Part shown: piece after piece, positions 7,152-15,396 of the stretch
Layout of the letters: each line of letters starts with the position of its first letter
Position numbering within the stretch: the first letter of the stretch is position 1
Assembly (NCBI GenBank): GCA_002437245.1
Contig: DJOQ01000046.1
Location: forward strand, 1-37,030
Reading direction: 5' to 3'
Origin: Ruminococcaceae bacterium UBA6434
GTDB lineage: Bacteria > Bacillota > Clostridia > Oscillospirales > Acutalibacteraceae
DNA: 37,030 nucleotides
Notes under the pieces: model-generated
What the model was told of the DNA's origin: nothing
Seen by the model: the letters and a program-made list of their open reading frames with translations, nothing else
The model's database searches: none
Made by a program: the position numbers and the translations under genes

Positions 7152-8987
7152 TTGAATCCGAAAATGAAAATACTCAGAAAAAAGGCGATGAGTCTGCCGC
7201 TTTTACCCGGTGTGTATATTATGAAAAACTCCGATAACGAAATTATTTATATCGGTAAAGCAAAAGCGCTCAAAAACCGTGTCAGCCAGTATTTCGGCTC
7301 TCAGAACCGCCATCCCGTAAAAGTACGTAAAATGGTGGAAAACGTCGATCATTTCGATTATATTGTAACGGGAAGCGAATTTGAAGCTCTCGTTCTTGAG
7401 TGCAGCCTTATAAAACAGCACACACCTAAATATAATATTCTTTTAAAGGACGATAAGGGCTACAGTTATATCCGCATTTCGGGCGGAGAATACCGCAAAA
7501 TTTCCGCCGTATTTAATAAAAAAGACGACGGCGCAGAGTATATAGGTCCTTACTTAAGCTCTTTCACGGTAAGGCAGAGCGTTGACGCGGCAAATAAAAT
7601 ATTTAAACTGCCGCAGTGCAATAAGGTGTTTCCGCGTGACTTCGGTAAGGGCAGACCGTGCCTTAATTATTATATTTCACAATGCTGCGGACTATGTACG
7701 GGTAAAATCAAAAAATCCGATTATGATGAGGCGGTAAACGGCGCAGTTGCGTTTTTGAAGGGCGACAGCCGCGAAATAATCGCCGATTTGCGCAAAAAAA
7801 TGGAAAATGCGGCAGAAGAGTTGGATTTTGAGCAGGCGGCAAAGCTCCGCGACCGCATAAACGCCATAGAACGTATAAAGGAAAAGCAAAAGGTTGTATA
7901 TAAATCGGTTGAAGAACAGGATGTTTTTTCAACCGCCGATATTGACGGCAGTGTGTGCCTTGCGGTTTTGAGATTTTCAAACGGCAGGCTTTTTGACAGC
8001 GAGCACTTTTTCTTTGACGACCCCGGTGATAAAGAGACTATGCGCTCCGATTTCATAACGTCATATTATTCTATGCGCGACAATATTCCGAAGCGCGTTA
8101 CGGTAGACGGCGAGGTTGCCGATAAGGAGCTTTTGGAGCAATGGCTTACCGAGAAAAAAGGTAAAAAGGTCACGGTTTTTGTTCCGTCAAGGGGCGAGCA
8201 GCTTGAAATAGTAAATATGTGCCGTAAAAATGCCGAAGAAAAACTTGCCATCAAAAAGGGCAGAACCGGCAGGGAAATTGCCGTCCTCGATGAACTTAAG
8301 GATTTACTCGGGCTTAAAAATACTCCTGAGTACATTGAGTCCTACGATATATCGCATACCGCAGGTCAGGACTCTGTGGCAGGTATGATAGTCTTTAAAG
8401 CCGGTAAGCCTTATCGCAAGGCTTATAAGCGTTTTGCCATAAAGAGTTTTGACGGTAACGATGATTACCGAGCAATGAACGAAGTGCTTACAAGACGTTT
8501 TTCCGAGTATGAAAAAAGTAAAAATTCCGAAGAGGGCTTCGGCAAATTACCCGACCTTATATTGCTCGACGGCGGCGCCGGGCAGGTTCACGCCGTAGAA
8601 CCCGTGCTTCGTGAATTCGGGCTAAACATCCCTCTTTTCGGTATGGTAAAGGACAATCGTCACCGAACGCGCGCAATTTCGGGCGACGGCGGCGAGATAG
8701 CCATAAATTCCAGGCGTCAGGTGTTTACGCTTGTCTCCGAAATTCAAAACGAGGTTCATCGCTTTTCCATAGCGTATCATCACAAAAAGCACGAAAAGCG
8801 CGGACTTTCTCTTTCACTTACCGAGATAGACGGCGTCGGCGAAAAAAGGGCAACAGCTCTTTTAAAGTACTTTAAAACAATAACGTCAATCAGAAATGCC
8901 GATGTCGCGGAGCTCTCCAAAGTTCCCGGTATAACATCGTCCGTCGCACAGAAAATTTACGATTATTACAATGCAAAGGATCAGTAA
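7152..8987 (+). CDS. uvrC: UvrABC system protein C (excinuclease subunit)
   Basis: UvrC makes both incisions around bulky DNA damage after UvrA/UvrB recognition. Domains in order: GIY-YIG nuclease (PGVYIMK ... IIYIGKAKALKNRV), a cysteine cluster (CNKVFPRDFGKGRPC ... CCGLC) matching the Fe-S cluster region, a UVR motif that binds UvrB (about ELDFEQAAKLRDRI), an RNase H-like nuclease half (ESYDISHTAGQDSVAG, DLILLDGGAGQ) and tandem helix-hairpin-helix motifs (IDGVGEKRATALL, VPGITSSVAQKI). About 611 residues is normal. The start is uncertain: GTG 7143 has AAAGGA only 2 bases upstream, TTG 7152 has it 11 bases away, and I prefer TTG. The downstream phosphatase gene begins 1 base after the stop. 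Confidence 0.94.
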   Translation: MNPKMKILRKKAMSLPLLPGVYIMKNSDNEIIYIGKAKALKNRVSQYFGSQNRHPVKVRKMVENVDHFDYIVTGSEFEALVLECSLIKQHTPKYNILLKDDKGYSYIRISGGEYRKISAVFNKKDDGAEYIGPYLSSFTVRQSVDAANKIFKLPQCNKVFPRDFGKGRPCLNYYISQCCGLCTGKIKKSDYDEAVNGAVAFLKGDSREIIADLRKKMENAAEELDFEQAAKLRDRINAIERIKEKQKVVYKSVEEQDVFSTADIDGSVCLAVLRFSNGRLFDSEHFFFDDPGDKETMRSDFITSYYSMRDNIPKRVTVDGEVADKELLEQWLTEKKGKKVTVFVPSRGEQLEIVNMCRKNAEEKLAIKKGRTGREIAVLDELKDLLGLKNTPEYIESYDISHTAGQDSVAGMIVFKAGKPYRKAYKRFAIKSFDGNDDYRAMNEVLTRRFSEYEKSKNSEEGFGKLPDLILLDGGAGQVHAVEPVLREFGLNIPLFGMVKDNRHRTRAISGDGGEIAINSRRQVFTLVSEIQNEVHRFSIAYHHKKHEKRGLSLSLTEIDGVGEKRATALLKYFKTITSIRNADVAELSKVPGITSSVAQKIYDYYNAKDQ

Positions 8988-8988
8988 A

Positions 8989-9645
8989 ATGAAAAACTCA
9001 GTTATATTTGACCTCGATGGAACTCTTCTGAATTCTCTCGACGACCTTGCCGACAGCACAAATTACACACTCAGAACCGCGGGTTACCCCGAACGAACGC
9101 GCGACGAGGTGCGCAGGTTTGTCGGAAACGGTATATATAAGCTTATTGAGAGAGCCGTTCCCGCAGGCACCGATAAGGCGGAAATCGATAAGTGCTTTGA
9201 TATTTTCTGCCAAAATTATAAAAAGAATATGGCAAATAAAACGAAACCGTATCCCGGAATTACGGATATGCTGAAAACTCTTTATGAAAACGGCTTTAAG
9301 CTTGCCATAGTTACAAATAAGGCGGATTTTGCCGCGCAGGAGCTCTGCGGCGAAATGTTCGGCGATTATGTCAAAACCGTTGTAGGAAGCGTAAAAGAGC
9401 GCAGAAATAAGCCGTTCCCCGACAATGTTCTGTTTGCCATGGAAAAGATGGGCTCCGAAAAGAGCGAGACCGTATATGTCGGCGACAGCGAGGTTGATGT
9501 TGAAACGGCAAAAAATTCGGGCCTTAGTATGATTGCCGTGCTTTGGGGCTATCGCAGCAGGGAAGTTCTCGAAAAAGCCGGAGCGGAAAAAACCGCGAAA
9601 GACGCCGAAGAATTAAAGAAAATGCTCTTAAATTTAAAAAAATAG
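8989..9645 (+). CDS. HAD-family phosphatase (phosphoglycolate phosphatase-like)
   Basis: This 218-residue enzyme is a haloacid dehalogenase-superfamily hydrolase. Motif I is VIFDLDGTLLNS with nucleophile Asp and acid-base Asp. A helical cap follows (about residues 17-80), then motif II in AIVTNKADF, motif III at the conserved lysine in RRNKPFPD, and motif IV in YVGDSEVDVETAKNSG. The layout is that of phosphoglycolate phosphatase (Gph), but HAD substrates cannot be read from sequence. AAAGGA inside the uvrC end sits 8 bases before ATG 8989, so the two are translationally close and probably co-transcribed. Confidence 0.88.
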   Translation: MKNSVIFDLDGTLLNSLDDLADSTNYTLRTAGYPERTRDEVRRFVGNGIYKLIERAVPAGTDKAEIDKCFDIFCQNYKKNMANKTKPYPGITDMLKTLYENGFKLAIVTNKADFAAQELCGEMFGDYVKTVVGSVKERRNKPFPDNVLFAMEKMGSEKSETVYVGDSEVDVETAKNSGLSMIAVLWGYRSREVLEKAGAEKTAKDAEELKKMLLNLKK

Positions 9646-9654
9646 TGAAAACTG

Positions 9655-9684
9655 TTGACAATTGTGATAAAATAATGAAATAAT
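9655..9684 (+). promoter_or_regulatory. Probable promoter of rsmD-coaD operon
   Basis: A perfect TTGACA (9655-9660) is followed 18 bp later by AATAAT (9679-9684). It lies 29 bp before the rsmD start. Confidence 0.55.
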
Positions 9685-9712
9685 ATTAGAAGCATTTTTA
9701 TGGGGAGAACTT

Positions 9713-10249
9713 ATGAGAGTTATTACCGGTACAGCCAGAGGACGAAAACTTGTGACTCTTGAGGGCGAAGAAATCGTACGCCCGACTACCGACAGGGTAA
9801 AAGAGGCTATGTTCAGTATAATACAGTTTGATATTCCCGGGAAATCGGTGCTTGACCTTTTTGCGGGGTCGGGTCAGCTCGGAATAGAGGCTCTTTCACG
9901 CGGCGCCGAAAAGGCTGTGTTTGTTGATAAAAGCGCAGAGGCTTTTTCCGTTGTCAAGCAAAACCTTAAATCCTGCGGTTTGTCGGATAAAGCAACGGTT
10001 GTGAATTCCGACAGCTTCGGTTTTCTTCGCAGCACCGCAGAAAAGTTTGATATAATTCTTCTCGATCCGCCGTATAACAGGCAAATGGCAGAAACAGCCC
10101 TTTCTCTTGTCGACAGCGTCTTGAAAGACGGCGGCATTGTAATGTGTGAAACCGATTATCGCGAGGAATTACCGGAAGAAGTCGGTGATATTAAAAAGTT
10201 TAAGGAATATAAATATTCCAAGACCAAACTCACTACCTATAAAAAGTAA
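9713..10249 (+). CDS. rsmD: 16S rRNA (guanine966-N2)-methyltransferase
   Basis: RsmD adds a methyl group to N2 of G966 of 16S rRNA using S-adenosylmethionine. The 178-residue protein starts with the family signature MRVITGTARGRKL and RPTTDRVKEAMFSI. The SAM-binding motif I is VLDLFAGSGQLGIEALSRGA, and the catalytic DPPY motif is in ILLDPPYN (about residues 117-124). GGGGAGA lies upstream of ATG 9713. The coaD gene follows 16 bp later; this rsmD-coaD pairing is very common in Firmicutes. Confidence 0.95.
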   Translation: MRVITGTARGRKLVTLEGEEIVRPTTDRVKEAMFSIIQFDIPGKSVLDLFAGSGQLGIEALSRGAEKAVFVDKSAEAFSVVKQNLKSCGLSDKATVVNSDSFGFLRSTAEKFDIILLDPPYNRQMAETALSLVDSVLKDGGIVMCETDYREELPEEVGDIKKFKEYKYSKTKLTTYKK

Positions 10250-10265
10250 ATTCGGAGGGGATTCC

Positions 10266-10751
10266 TTGAAAACGGTTATATGTCCCGGCAGTTTTGACCC
10301 TGTTACAATGGGGCATCTTGACATTATCCGCAGAAGTGCGAAAATGTTTGATAAGGTCATCGTTGTCGTAATGACAAATTATCATAAAAAAAATAATTAC
10401 GCTTTCACTTCGGAAGAGAGAGTTGAGCTTTTGAAGCGCTGTACCGCAGATATGCCAAACGTCGAGGTAGACCGCTATGACGGTTTGCTCGCCGACTATG
10501 CACGCCGCAAAGAGGCGGTTGCCATAGTAAAAGGTCTTCGTGCGGTTTCGGATTTTGAGTATGAATTTCAACAGGCGCTCACAAATAAAAAACTCAATAA
10601 CGAACTTGAAACGGTGTTCATTACAACGCGTGCCGAAAATATGTACTTAAGCTCAAGCGTGGTAAAACAGGTCTGTGAGCTCGGCGGTGACATCAGTACA
10701 TTCGTTCCTGCTGAAATACGCGAGGACATTATCAAAAGGATAAAAAAATAA
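10266..10751 (+). CDS. coaD: Phosphopantetheine adenylyltransferase
   Basis: CoaD joins 4'-phosphopantetheine and ATP to dephospho-CoA, the fourth step of coenzyme A synthesis. The 161-residue length fits. The nucleotidyltransferase T-x-G-H motif is in CPGSFDPVTMGHLDII (Thr14, His17), and the C-terminal YLSSSVVKQV matches the family's ISS-T-VR region. The start is a TTG (10266) with CGGAGGGG (10253-10260) 5 bases upstream; no ATG or GTG fits the conserved N-terminus, so the TTG call is firm. It probably shares a transcript with rsmD and the following coiled-coil gene. Confidence 0.95.
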   Translation: MKTVICPGSFDPVTMGHLDIIRRSAKMFDKVIVVVMTNYHKKNNYAFTSEERVELLKRCTADMPNVEVDRYDGLLADYARRKEAVAIVKGLRAVSDFEYEFQQALTNKKLNNELETVFITTRAENMYLSSSVVKQVCELGGDISTFVPAEIREDIIKRIKK

Positions 10752-10784
10752 CCGGAGAGACAGCAAATAAGAGGTGTAAAACAA

Positions 10785-11327
10785 ATGACTATTGAAAGCT
10801 TAATAGAGGAACTTGAGCAGATAATCGACGAGGGAAAATCCGTTCCTTTTACTTCAAATCAGATAGTTGACGTCGAAAGACTCAGAACCACAATTGAGGA
10901 TATGCGACTCAATATGCCCGATGAACTGATGCAGGCGAGAAAAATAGCTTCCGAGAGAAAAGAAATACTTACAGCGGCTCAGAGTACCGCCGAGGGAATT
11001 ATAACCGCCGCAAAGAAAAAAGCCGATGAGCTTGTTTCCGAGCACGAGATAACAAAGGGCGCCGAGGCAGAGGCGGAAAATATCATGGCGGAAGCACGCA
11101 AAAAGGCAAACGGTATTGTCGAGCAGGCGAGAGGAACCGCCGCGGAGCTTACAGAGCAGGCTCAGAAGTGGTCCAACGATATGCGCAAAAGCGCAGGTGA
11201 ATATGTTGAGAGAGTCGTATCTATGGCAGATGAGGGCCTTACCAACTCCGTAAATGAGATCAGACGCGTGCGTCAGTCTCTCAAAGCTGCCGCTCAGCAT
11301 AAAAAGGCTCCGGAAGAGAGCAAGTAA
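10785..11327 (+). CDS. Coiled-coil protein, clostridial coaD-neighbour family
   Basis: This 180-residue cytoplasmic protein is mostly charged helix. Residues 1-50 form a small conserved head (IESLIEELEQIIDEGKS, MRLNMPDELMQARKI). From about 50 to 160 there is a long alanine-, glutamate- and lysine-rich coiled coil (AQSTAEGIITAAKKKADEL, AEARKKANGIVEQARG), similar in style to ATP synthase b or V-ATPase E stalks and DivIVA. No membrane segment is present, so it is not AtpF. Proteins of this shape commonly follow coaD in Clostridia and are often labelled ATPase without evidence. Its function is unknown; a scaffold or polar-growth role is only a guess. Confidence 0.8.
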   Translation: MTIESLIEELEQIIDEGKSVPFTSNQIVDVERLRTTIEDMRLNMPDELMQARKIASERKEILTAAQSTAEGIITAAKKKADELVSEHEITKGAEAEAENIMAEARKKANGIVEQARGTAAELTEQAQKWSNDMRKSAGEYVERVVSMADEGLTNSVNEIRRVRQSLKAAAQHKKAPEESK

Positions 11328-11393
11328 TTTTTGCTGCCTTATATAGTATTTTATTTTGCCTCGTTGCATATATTTGCTTCGAGGTGAATTTAT

Positions 11394-11879
11394 ATGTTCG
11401 TATACTCCGTAAAGAAAAGGCAAGTAAAAATGGCGCTGCTTATATTTTTTGTGGCGCTATTCGCAGTCGTGCTGATTATTGTTTCTCATCATACGGCAGA
11501 GGTCGGCAAAACAGCGGCGTTAAATATCAAAGCCGCTTCCGCCGAAGACAGAATTGCATATCTTTCACAGTTCGGCTGGAGTGTAAAAGAGGACCCTGTC
11601 GAGGTTTGCGAAGTGATTATTCCCGCGGAATTTGATGATGTATACGAAAAATACAATGAACTTCAAAAGGAACAGGGATTTGATTTATCTCTGTACGCTT
11701 CAAAACGGGTAAAGCGTTGGACATACGAGATTACAAATTATACCGGTTACGAAAATACCGGATTTATCCATGCGAATATTTTGGTATATGACGGTAAGGT
11801 CATAGGCGGAGATGTATGCTCAACAGAGCTTAACGGCTTTATGCACGGCTTTGCCAAACCCGATAACACCGGCGAATAA
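11394..11879 (+). CDS. DUF4830 domain protein, membrane-anchored
   Basis: This 161-residue protein has one N-terminal transmembrane segment (about residues 13-31, MALLIFFVALFAVVLIIVS) and a soluble outer domain. Recognisable pieces are RIAYLSQFGWSV, VIIPAEFDDVYEKYNELQKEQGFDL and ILVYDGKVIGGDVCS, which match the clostridial DUF4830 family (PF16112). The family's function is unknown. GAGGTGA sits 6 bases before ATG 11394. The pseudouridine synthase gene follows 14 bp later, probably on the same transcript. Confidence 0.78.
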   Translation: MFVYSVKKRQVKMALLIFFVALFAVVLIIVSHHTAEVGKTAALNIKAASAEDRIAYLSQFGWSVKEDPVEVCEVIIPAEFDDVYEKYNELQKEQGFDLSLYASKRVKRWTYEITNYTGYENTGFIHANILVYDGKVIGGDVCSTELNGFMHGFAKPDNTGE

Positions 11880-11893
11880 ATAAGGAGAAACGG

Positions 11894-12604
11894 ATGAAAA
11901 AAGAGCGGATAGATAAACTTATAGCAGGCAGCGGCAAGCTCAGCAGAAAAGATGTGATCGGGCTGATTTCGCACGGCGATGTTGAGGTTAACGGTAAGAC
12001 GGTCAAGAGCGGCTCCGAAAAGGTCGATGCCGAAACGGACGAAATCAGGGTGCGCGGTGAAATTTTTACAATAAAAAAACATATTTACATTATGCTCAAT
12101 AAGCCGAAGGGCGTTGTTTCGGCAAGCGACGGAAAAGGCGAAAAGACCGTTTGCGACCTTGTACCCGAGGAGCTTATGCGTCGTGGGCTGTTCCCGGCAG
12201 GCAGACTCGATAAAGATACTACGGGCTTTGTGCTGATAACTGACGACGGCGAGTTCGCACACCGTATTCTGTCGCCGAAAAATCATATAGACAAGACTTA
12301 TGTTGTATCGCTTCGTGATAATATCGAAGATGAGGCTGTTTCGGTACTTGAAAACGGTATTACCCTGCGTGACGGGACAACTTTTTTGCCGTCAAAAATA
12401 AAAATACTGTCCGATAAAGAGTGTGAGATAACTATTTGTGAGGGTAAATACCATCAGATAAAGCGTATGTTTTGTGCCGTCGGAAATAAAGTCGTTGATC
12501 TGCGCCGTATAAAAATGGGCGGACTGTTTCTTGACGAAAAGCTGAAAGACGGCGAGTGCCGCGAAATAACCGCCGATGAATTAACCTTGATTACCGAAAA
12601 ATAA
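11894..12604 (+). CDS. RsuA/RluB-family rRNA pseudouridine synthase
   Basis: The enzyme converts a uridine in rRNA to pseudouridine. The 236-residue protein has an N-terminal S4 RNA-binding domain (about 1-60: IDKLIAGSGKLSRKDVIGLI, GDVEVNGKTVKSG). The catalytic domain follows, with YIMLNKPKGVVSA and the catalytic-aspartate motif GRLDKDTTGF, then EGKYHQIKRMFCAVGN. Length and layout favour RsuA (16S rRNA position 516) over the 23S enzymes, but this is not certain. TAAGGAGA lies 6 bases before ATG 11894. The gene ends before a strong terminator, which closes the core-gene cluster. Confidence 0.9.
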   Translation: MKKERIDKLIAGSGKLSRKDVIGLISHGDVEVNGKTVKSGSEKVDAETDEIRVRGEIFTIKKHIYIMLNKPKGVVSASDGKGEKTVCDLVPEELMRRGLFPAGRLDKDTTGFVLITDDGEFAHRILSPKNHIDKTYVVSLRDNIEDEAVSVLENGITLRDGTTFLPSKIKILSDKECEITICEGKYHQIKRMFCAVGNKVVDLRRIKMGGLFLDEKLKDGECREITADELTLITEK

Positions 12605-12662
12605 TAGGAAACTCAATTTTTATCGCGGCGGTGCAATGCAGATATCAGATGTCATATTCAAA

Positions 12663-12696
12663 AGATAGGCAATTTCTGTTGCCTATCTGTTTTTTT
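12663..12696 (+). terminator. Intrinsic terminator before the sulfur operon
   Basis: AGATAGGCAA (12663-12672) and TTGCCTATCT (12679-12688) form a perfect 10-bp stem with a 6-base loop, followed by GTTTTTTT. It insulates the sulfur operon promoter 24 bp downstream. Confidence 0.92.
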
Positions 12697-12707
12697 GCCC
12701 ATAAAAC

Positions 12708-12731
12708 ATACTAATCCTATTGACAAAGTAT
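12708..12731. promoter_or_regulatory. Operator-like motif, copy 1 (ATACT-N14-AGTAT)
   Basis: ATACT (12708-12712) and AGTAT (12727-12731) are inverted half-sites 14 bases apart, overlapping the -35 of the cysK promoter. The same arrangement recurs before aprA. An additional inverted repeat, CTAATCCTA (12711-12719) against TATGATTAG (12729-12737), overlaps it. The position over the -35 suits a repressor. Rrf2-type sulfur regulators such as CymR are a reasonable class to test, but no regulator gene is in the window. Confidence 0.6.
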
Positions 12732-12748
12732 GATTAGGGTGATATTAT
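12720..12748 (+). promoter_or_regulatory. Main promoter of the sulfate assimilation operon
   Basis: A perfect TTGACA (12720-12725) and TATTAT (12743-12748) are exactly 17 bp apart, 27 bp before the cysK start codon. It is the only strong promoter seen before the 17-kb gene run. Confidence 0.82.
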
Positions 12749-12775
12749 GAGTTAAATCAGAAAAGAGGTTTGCGT

Positions 12776-13699
12776 ATGAAAGTGTATGAAAGTATTTTGG
12801 ATTTAATAGGTAATACGCCGTTGTTAAAACTTAATAAACTTAAAAGCGATAAAAAGCTCGGCGGAAACATTATCGCAAAAATAGAGTCCTTTAACCCCAT
12901 GGGGAGCGTCAAAGACAGAGTGGGAAACGCGCTTATTGAGGACGCAATAAGCAAAGGACTTGTAAATAAAGACACAACTATTATTGAGCCCACAAGCGGA
13001 AATACCGGTATCGGCCTTGCGTTTACGTGCGCCTGCAAAGGACTGAAACTGATTCTCACAATGCCTGATTCCATGAGTATTGAGCGCAGAAAAATAGTAA
13101 AGGCTTTGGGAGCTGAGGTTGTGCTTACACCGGGTATGTACGGTATGAAAGGCTCAATAAAAAGAGCCGAGGAGCTTTCACAAAAGATTGAAAATTCATT
13201 CGTACCTCATCAGTTCGAAAATAAGGCAAATCCGGAGATACATTACAAAACAACCGGTCCCGAAATATATAACGACCTTGACGGCAATGTGGATTTCTTT
13301 GTATCCGCTGTCGGTACAGGCGGTACAATTACCGGTACGGCAAAATATCTTAAAGAAAAAAATCCCGATATAAAAATTATTGCAGTCGAACCTGCAACAT
13401 CTGCCGTCCTCTCCGGTGAAAAGCCCGGACCGCACAGAATACAGGGTATCGGAGCAGGTTTTATTCCGGAGGTCGTTGACTTAAGCCTTATTGATGAAAT
13501 AATAAAGGTCGGCAACGATGAAGCGTATGATATGACAAGGTATGTGGCAAAAAAAGAAGGCGTTTTTGTCGGTTCGTCTTCAGGCGCAGCACTTTGCGCA
13601 GGAGTTGAGCTTGCCGAAAGAAAAGAGAATGTCGATAAAAATATTGTGGTCATTTTACCCGATACGGGCGAAAGGTATTTGTCCACAAATTTATTTTGA
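12776..13699 (+). CDS. cysK: Cysteine synthase (O-acetylserine sulfhydrylase)
   Basis: CysK makes L-cysteine from O-acetylserine and a sulfur donor, normally sulfide, using pyridoxal phosphate. In the 307-residue protein the PLP lysine is Lys46 in NPMGSVKDRVG. The substrate loop is PTSGNTGIGLA, the phosphate-binding loop is GTGGTITG, and the PLP-ring serine lies in VGSSSGAAL. ATG 12776 follows AGAGG by about 7 bases. It is the first gene of the sulfur operon. A thiocarboxylate carrier set lies downstream, and in mycobacteria a CysK-fold enzyme (CysM) uses such a carrier instead of sulfide; whether this one can do so is open, though the sequence looks like standard CysK. Confidence 0.94.
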   Translation: MKVYESILDLIGNTPLLKLNKLKSDKKLGGNIIAKIESFNPMGSVKDRVGNALIEDAISKGLVNKDTTIIEPTSGNTGIGLAFTCACKGLKLILTMPDSMSIERRKIVKALGAEVVLTPGMYGMKGSIKRAEELSQKIENSFVPHQFENKANPEIHYKTTGPEIYNDLDGNVDFFVSAVGTGGTITGTAKYLKEKNPDIKIIAVEPATSAVLSGEKPGPHRIQGIGAGFIPEVVDLSLIDEIIKVGNDEAYDMTRYVAKKEGVFVGSSSGAALCAGVELAERKENVDKNIVVILPDTGERYLSTNLF

Positions 13700-13708
13700 C
13701 ACACAATC

Positions 13709-13732
13709 ATACTAAATCTATAGGGTAAGTAT
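13709..13732. promoter_or_regulatory. Operator-like motif, copy 2 (ATACT-N14-AGTAT)
   Basis: ATACT (13709-13713) and AGTAT (13728-13732) repeat the half-sites and exact 14-base spacing found before cysK. Further matches inside the spacer include AA after ATACT and CTAT in the middle. It lies in the 38-bp cysK-aprA gap and ends 5 bases before the aprA start codon. A TTGACA at 13696-13701 with TATAGG at 13719-13724 (17-bp spacing) could form an internal promoter with almost no leader. Confidence 0.5.
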
Positions 13733-13737
13733 AATAT

Positions 13738-15396
13738 ATGAAATTGGAAACAAAGAAAATCAACACAGATGTTTTAATAATAGGCGGAGGCACGGCAGGC
13801 TGCTATGCGGCACTGACTTTAAGCGAAAAATCCAATCTGTCCGTGTTGATTGCAGAAAAGGCGAATATTAAGCGAAGCGGTTGTCTTGCCGCAGGTGTAA
13901 ATGCGATAAATGCTTATATAGTCAAGGGTAGAAAACCGGAGGATTATGTTGCCTACGCCACTAATGACGCAAACGGAATTGTGAGGTATGACCTGCTTTT
14001 GTCTGCGGCGAAAAGATTTAATTCGTGCACGAAAAAAATGGAGGATTTAGGTCTTGTTATCCTAAAGGACGAAAACGGCGATTATGTTGCAAGAGGTAAT
14101 CGAAATATTAAAATCAACGGCGAAAACTTCAAGCCTATACTTGCAAAGGCGGTTGGCAACGCCAAAAACGTCGATGTGCTGAACTTTGTAAATATAACGG
14201 ATTTGCTTGTTAAAAACGGCAGAGTTTACGGTGCAACAGGTTTTAGTATAAGGGAAAATACTGCGTATGTGATTTATGCAAATGCCGTGCTGATTGCTAC
14301 AGGCGGTGCAAGCGGACTTTACAAGCCGAATAACCCGGGATTTTCAAAACACAAAATGTGGTATCCTCCGTTTAATACAGGCGCAGGCTATGCGATGGGT
14401 CTTAAAGCAGGAGCCGAAATGACAACATTCGAAATGCGTTTTGTTGCTTTGAGATGTAAGGATACAATTGCTCCTACCGGCACAATTGCTCAGGGCGTCG
14501 GCGCAAAACAAATTAACTCAAAAGGCGAAATTTACGAAACCAAATACGGTCTGACCACAAGCGAGAGAGTTTACGGAACTGTTGAGGAAAATCAAATCGG
14601 TAACGGACCTTGCTATCTTAAAACTTCGGGTATAAGAAAGGATAAGGACGATTCTCTTTTAAAAGCGTATCTCAATATGGCGCCGAGTCAAACGCTTAAA
14701 TGGATTGAAAGCGGCAAGGCACCGAGCGAGCAGGACGTTGAAATCTGCGGTACAGAGCCGTACATAGTGGGCGGCCATACGGCTTCGGGGTTTTGGGTCG
14801 ATACAAACAGAAAGACGACGGTTGAAGGCCTTTATGCGGCAGGCGATGTCGCCGGCGGTTGTCCCCAAAAATACGTAACGGGTGCACTTGCCGAGGGTGA
14901 AATAGCGGCAGAAAGTATTATCAAAGATTATAAATCAAACGGAAAAATCGAATTTAATATACCGAAATATGAAAAATATTTTGAAAACAATTCATCACCG
15001 TTTACCGTGTCCGAACTTGAAGAGGCAATGCAAAAGGTAATGGACGAATACGCAGGCGGCATTTCCGTCAATTACAGATTTAATGAAAAACAGCTTGATT
15101 TGGCAAAAGAAAAAATCGAACATATCATTTCGCTTTCAAATGATTTAAGAGCAAACGATATGCATGAGCTTATGTTCATTTTTGAGCTTAAAGAAAGGCT
15201 TTGCGTATGTCTTGCGCTGATAGCTCATTTGAAAGCACGAAAGGAAACCCGTTGGCATACCTTTAATGAAAATTTAAGCTACCCCGAAGAAAACGCCGAC
15301 TTTAAGTGTTATATAAATTCCGTTATGAAAAACGGAGAAATAAACACATTTAAAGTGCCTCTTATAAAGGAGGAATATTATGAGCATAAGAATTGA
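13738..15396 (+). CDS. aprA: APS reductase alpha subunit-like flavoprotein (AprA type)
   Basis: Predicted to reduce adenylylsulfate (APS) to sulfite and AMP with FAD. The 552-residue protein belongs to the fumarate reductase/succinate dehydrogenase flavoprotein superfamily. It has an N-terminal FAD site (DVLIIGGGTAGCYAALTL) and later flavin-contact segments (VLIATGGASGLYKP, GAGYAMGLKAGAEMT, GLYAAGDVAGG). The order aprA-aprB-cysD-cysN right beside sulfite reductase supports APS reductase rather than fumarate reductase or L-aspartate oxidase. Dissimilatory AprA proteins are about 630-660 residues, so this is a shorter relative. The start is ATG 13738, with only a weak GGG-type ribosome site about 12 bases upstream. 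The 3' end overlaps aprB by 17 bases. Confidence 0.82.
   Translation: MKLETKKINTDVLIIGGGTAGCYAALTLSEKSNLSVLIAEKANIKRSGCLAAGVNAINAYIVKGRKPEDYVAYATNDANGIVRYDLLLSAAKRFNSCTKKMEDLGLVILKDENGDYVARGNRNIKINGENFKPILAKAVGNAKNVDVLNFVNITDLLVKNGRVYGATGFSIRENTAYVIYANAVLIATGGASGLYKPNNPGFSKHKMWYPPFNTGAGYAMGLKAGAEMTTFEMRFVALRCKDTIAPTGTIAQGVGAKQINSKGEIYETKYGLTTSERVYGTVEENQIGNGPCYLKTSGIRKDKDDSLLKAYLNMAPSQTLKWIESGKAPSEQDVEICGTEPYIVGGHTASGFWVDTNRKTTVEGLYAAGDVAGGCPQKYVTGALAEGEIAAESIIKDYKSNGKIEFNIPKYEKYFENNSSPFTVSELEEAMQKVMDEYAGGISVNYRFNEKQLDLAKEKIEHIISLSNDLRANDMHELMFIFELKERLCVCLALIAHLKARKETRWHTFNENLSYPEENADFKCYINSVMKNGEINTFKVPLIKEEYYEHKN

Noticed and set aside
13730..13735. TATAAT just before aprA as its -10 box
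   Set aside because: Transcription would start at or past the ATG at 13738, and the TTGACA is 28 bp away, so this hexamer alone is not a usable promoter; TATAGG at 13719 fits better.
13738..15396. Fumarate reductase or L-aspartate oxidase
   Set aside because: The fold is shared, but the adjacent AprB-like ferredoxin, cysDN and sulfite reductase support APS reductase; nadA/nadC and frd partners are absent.
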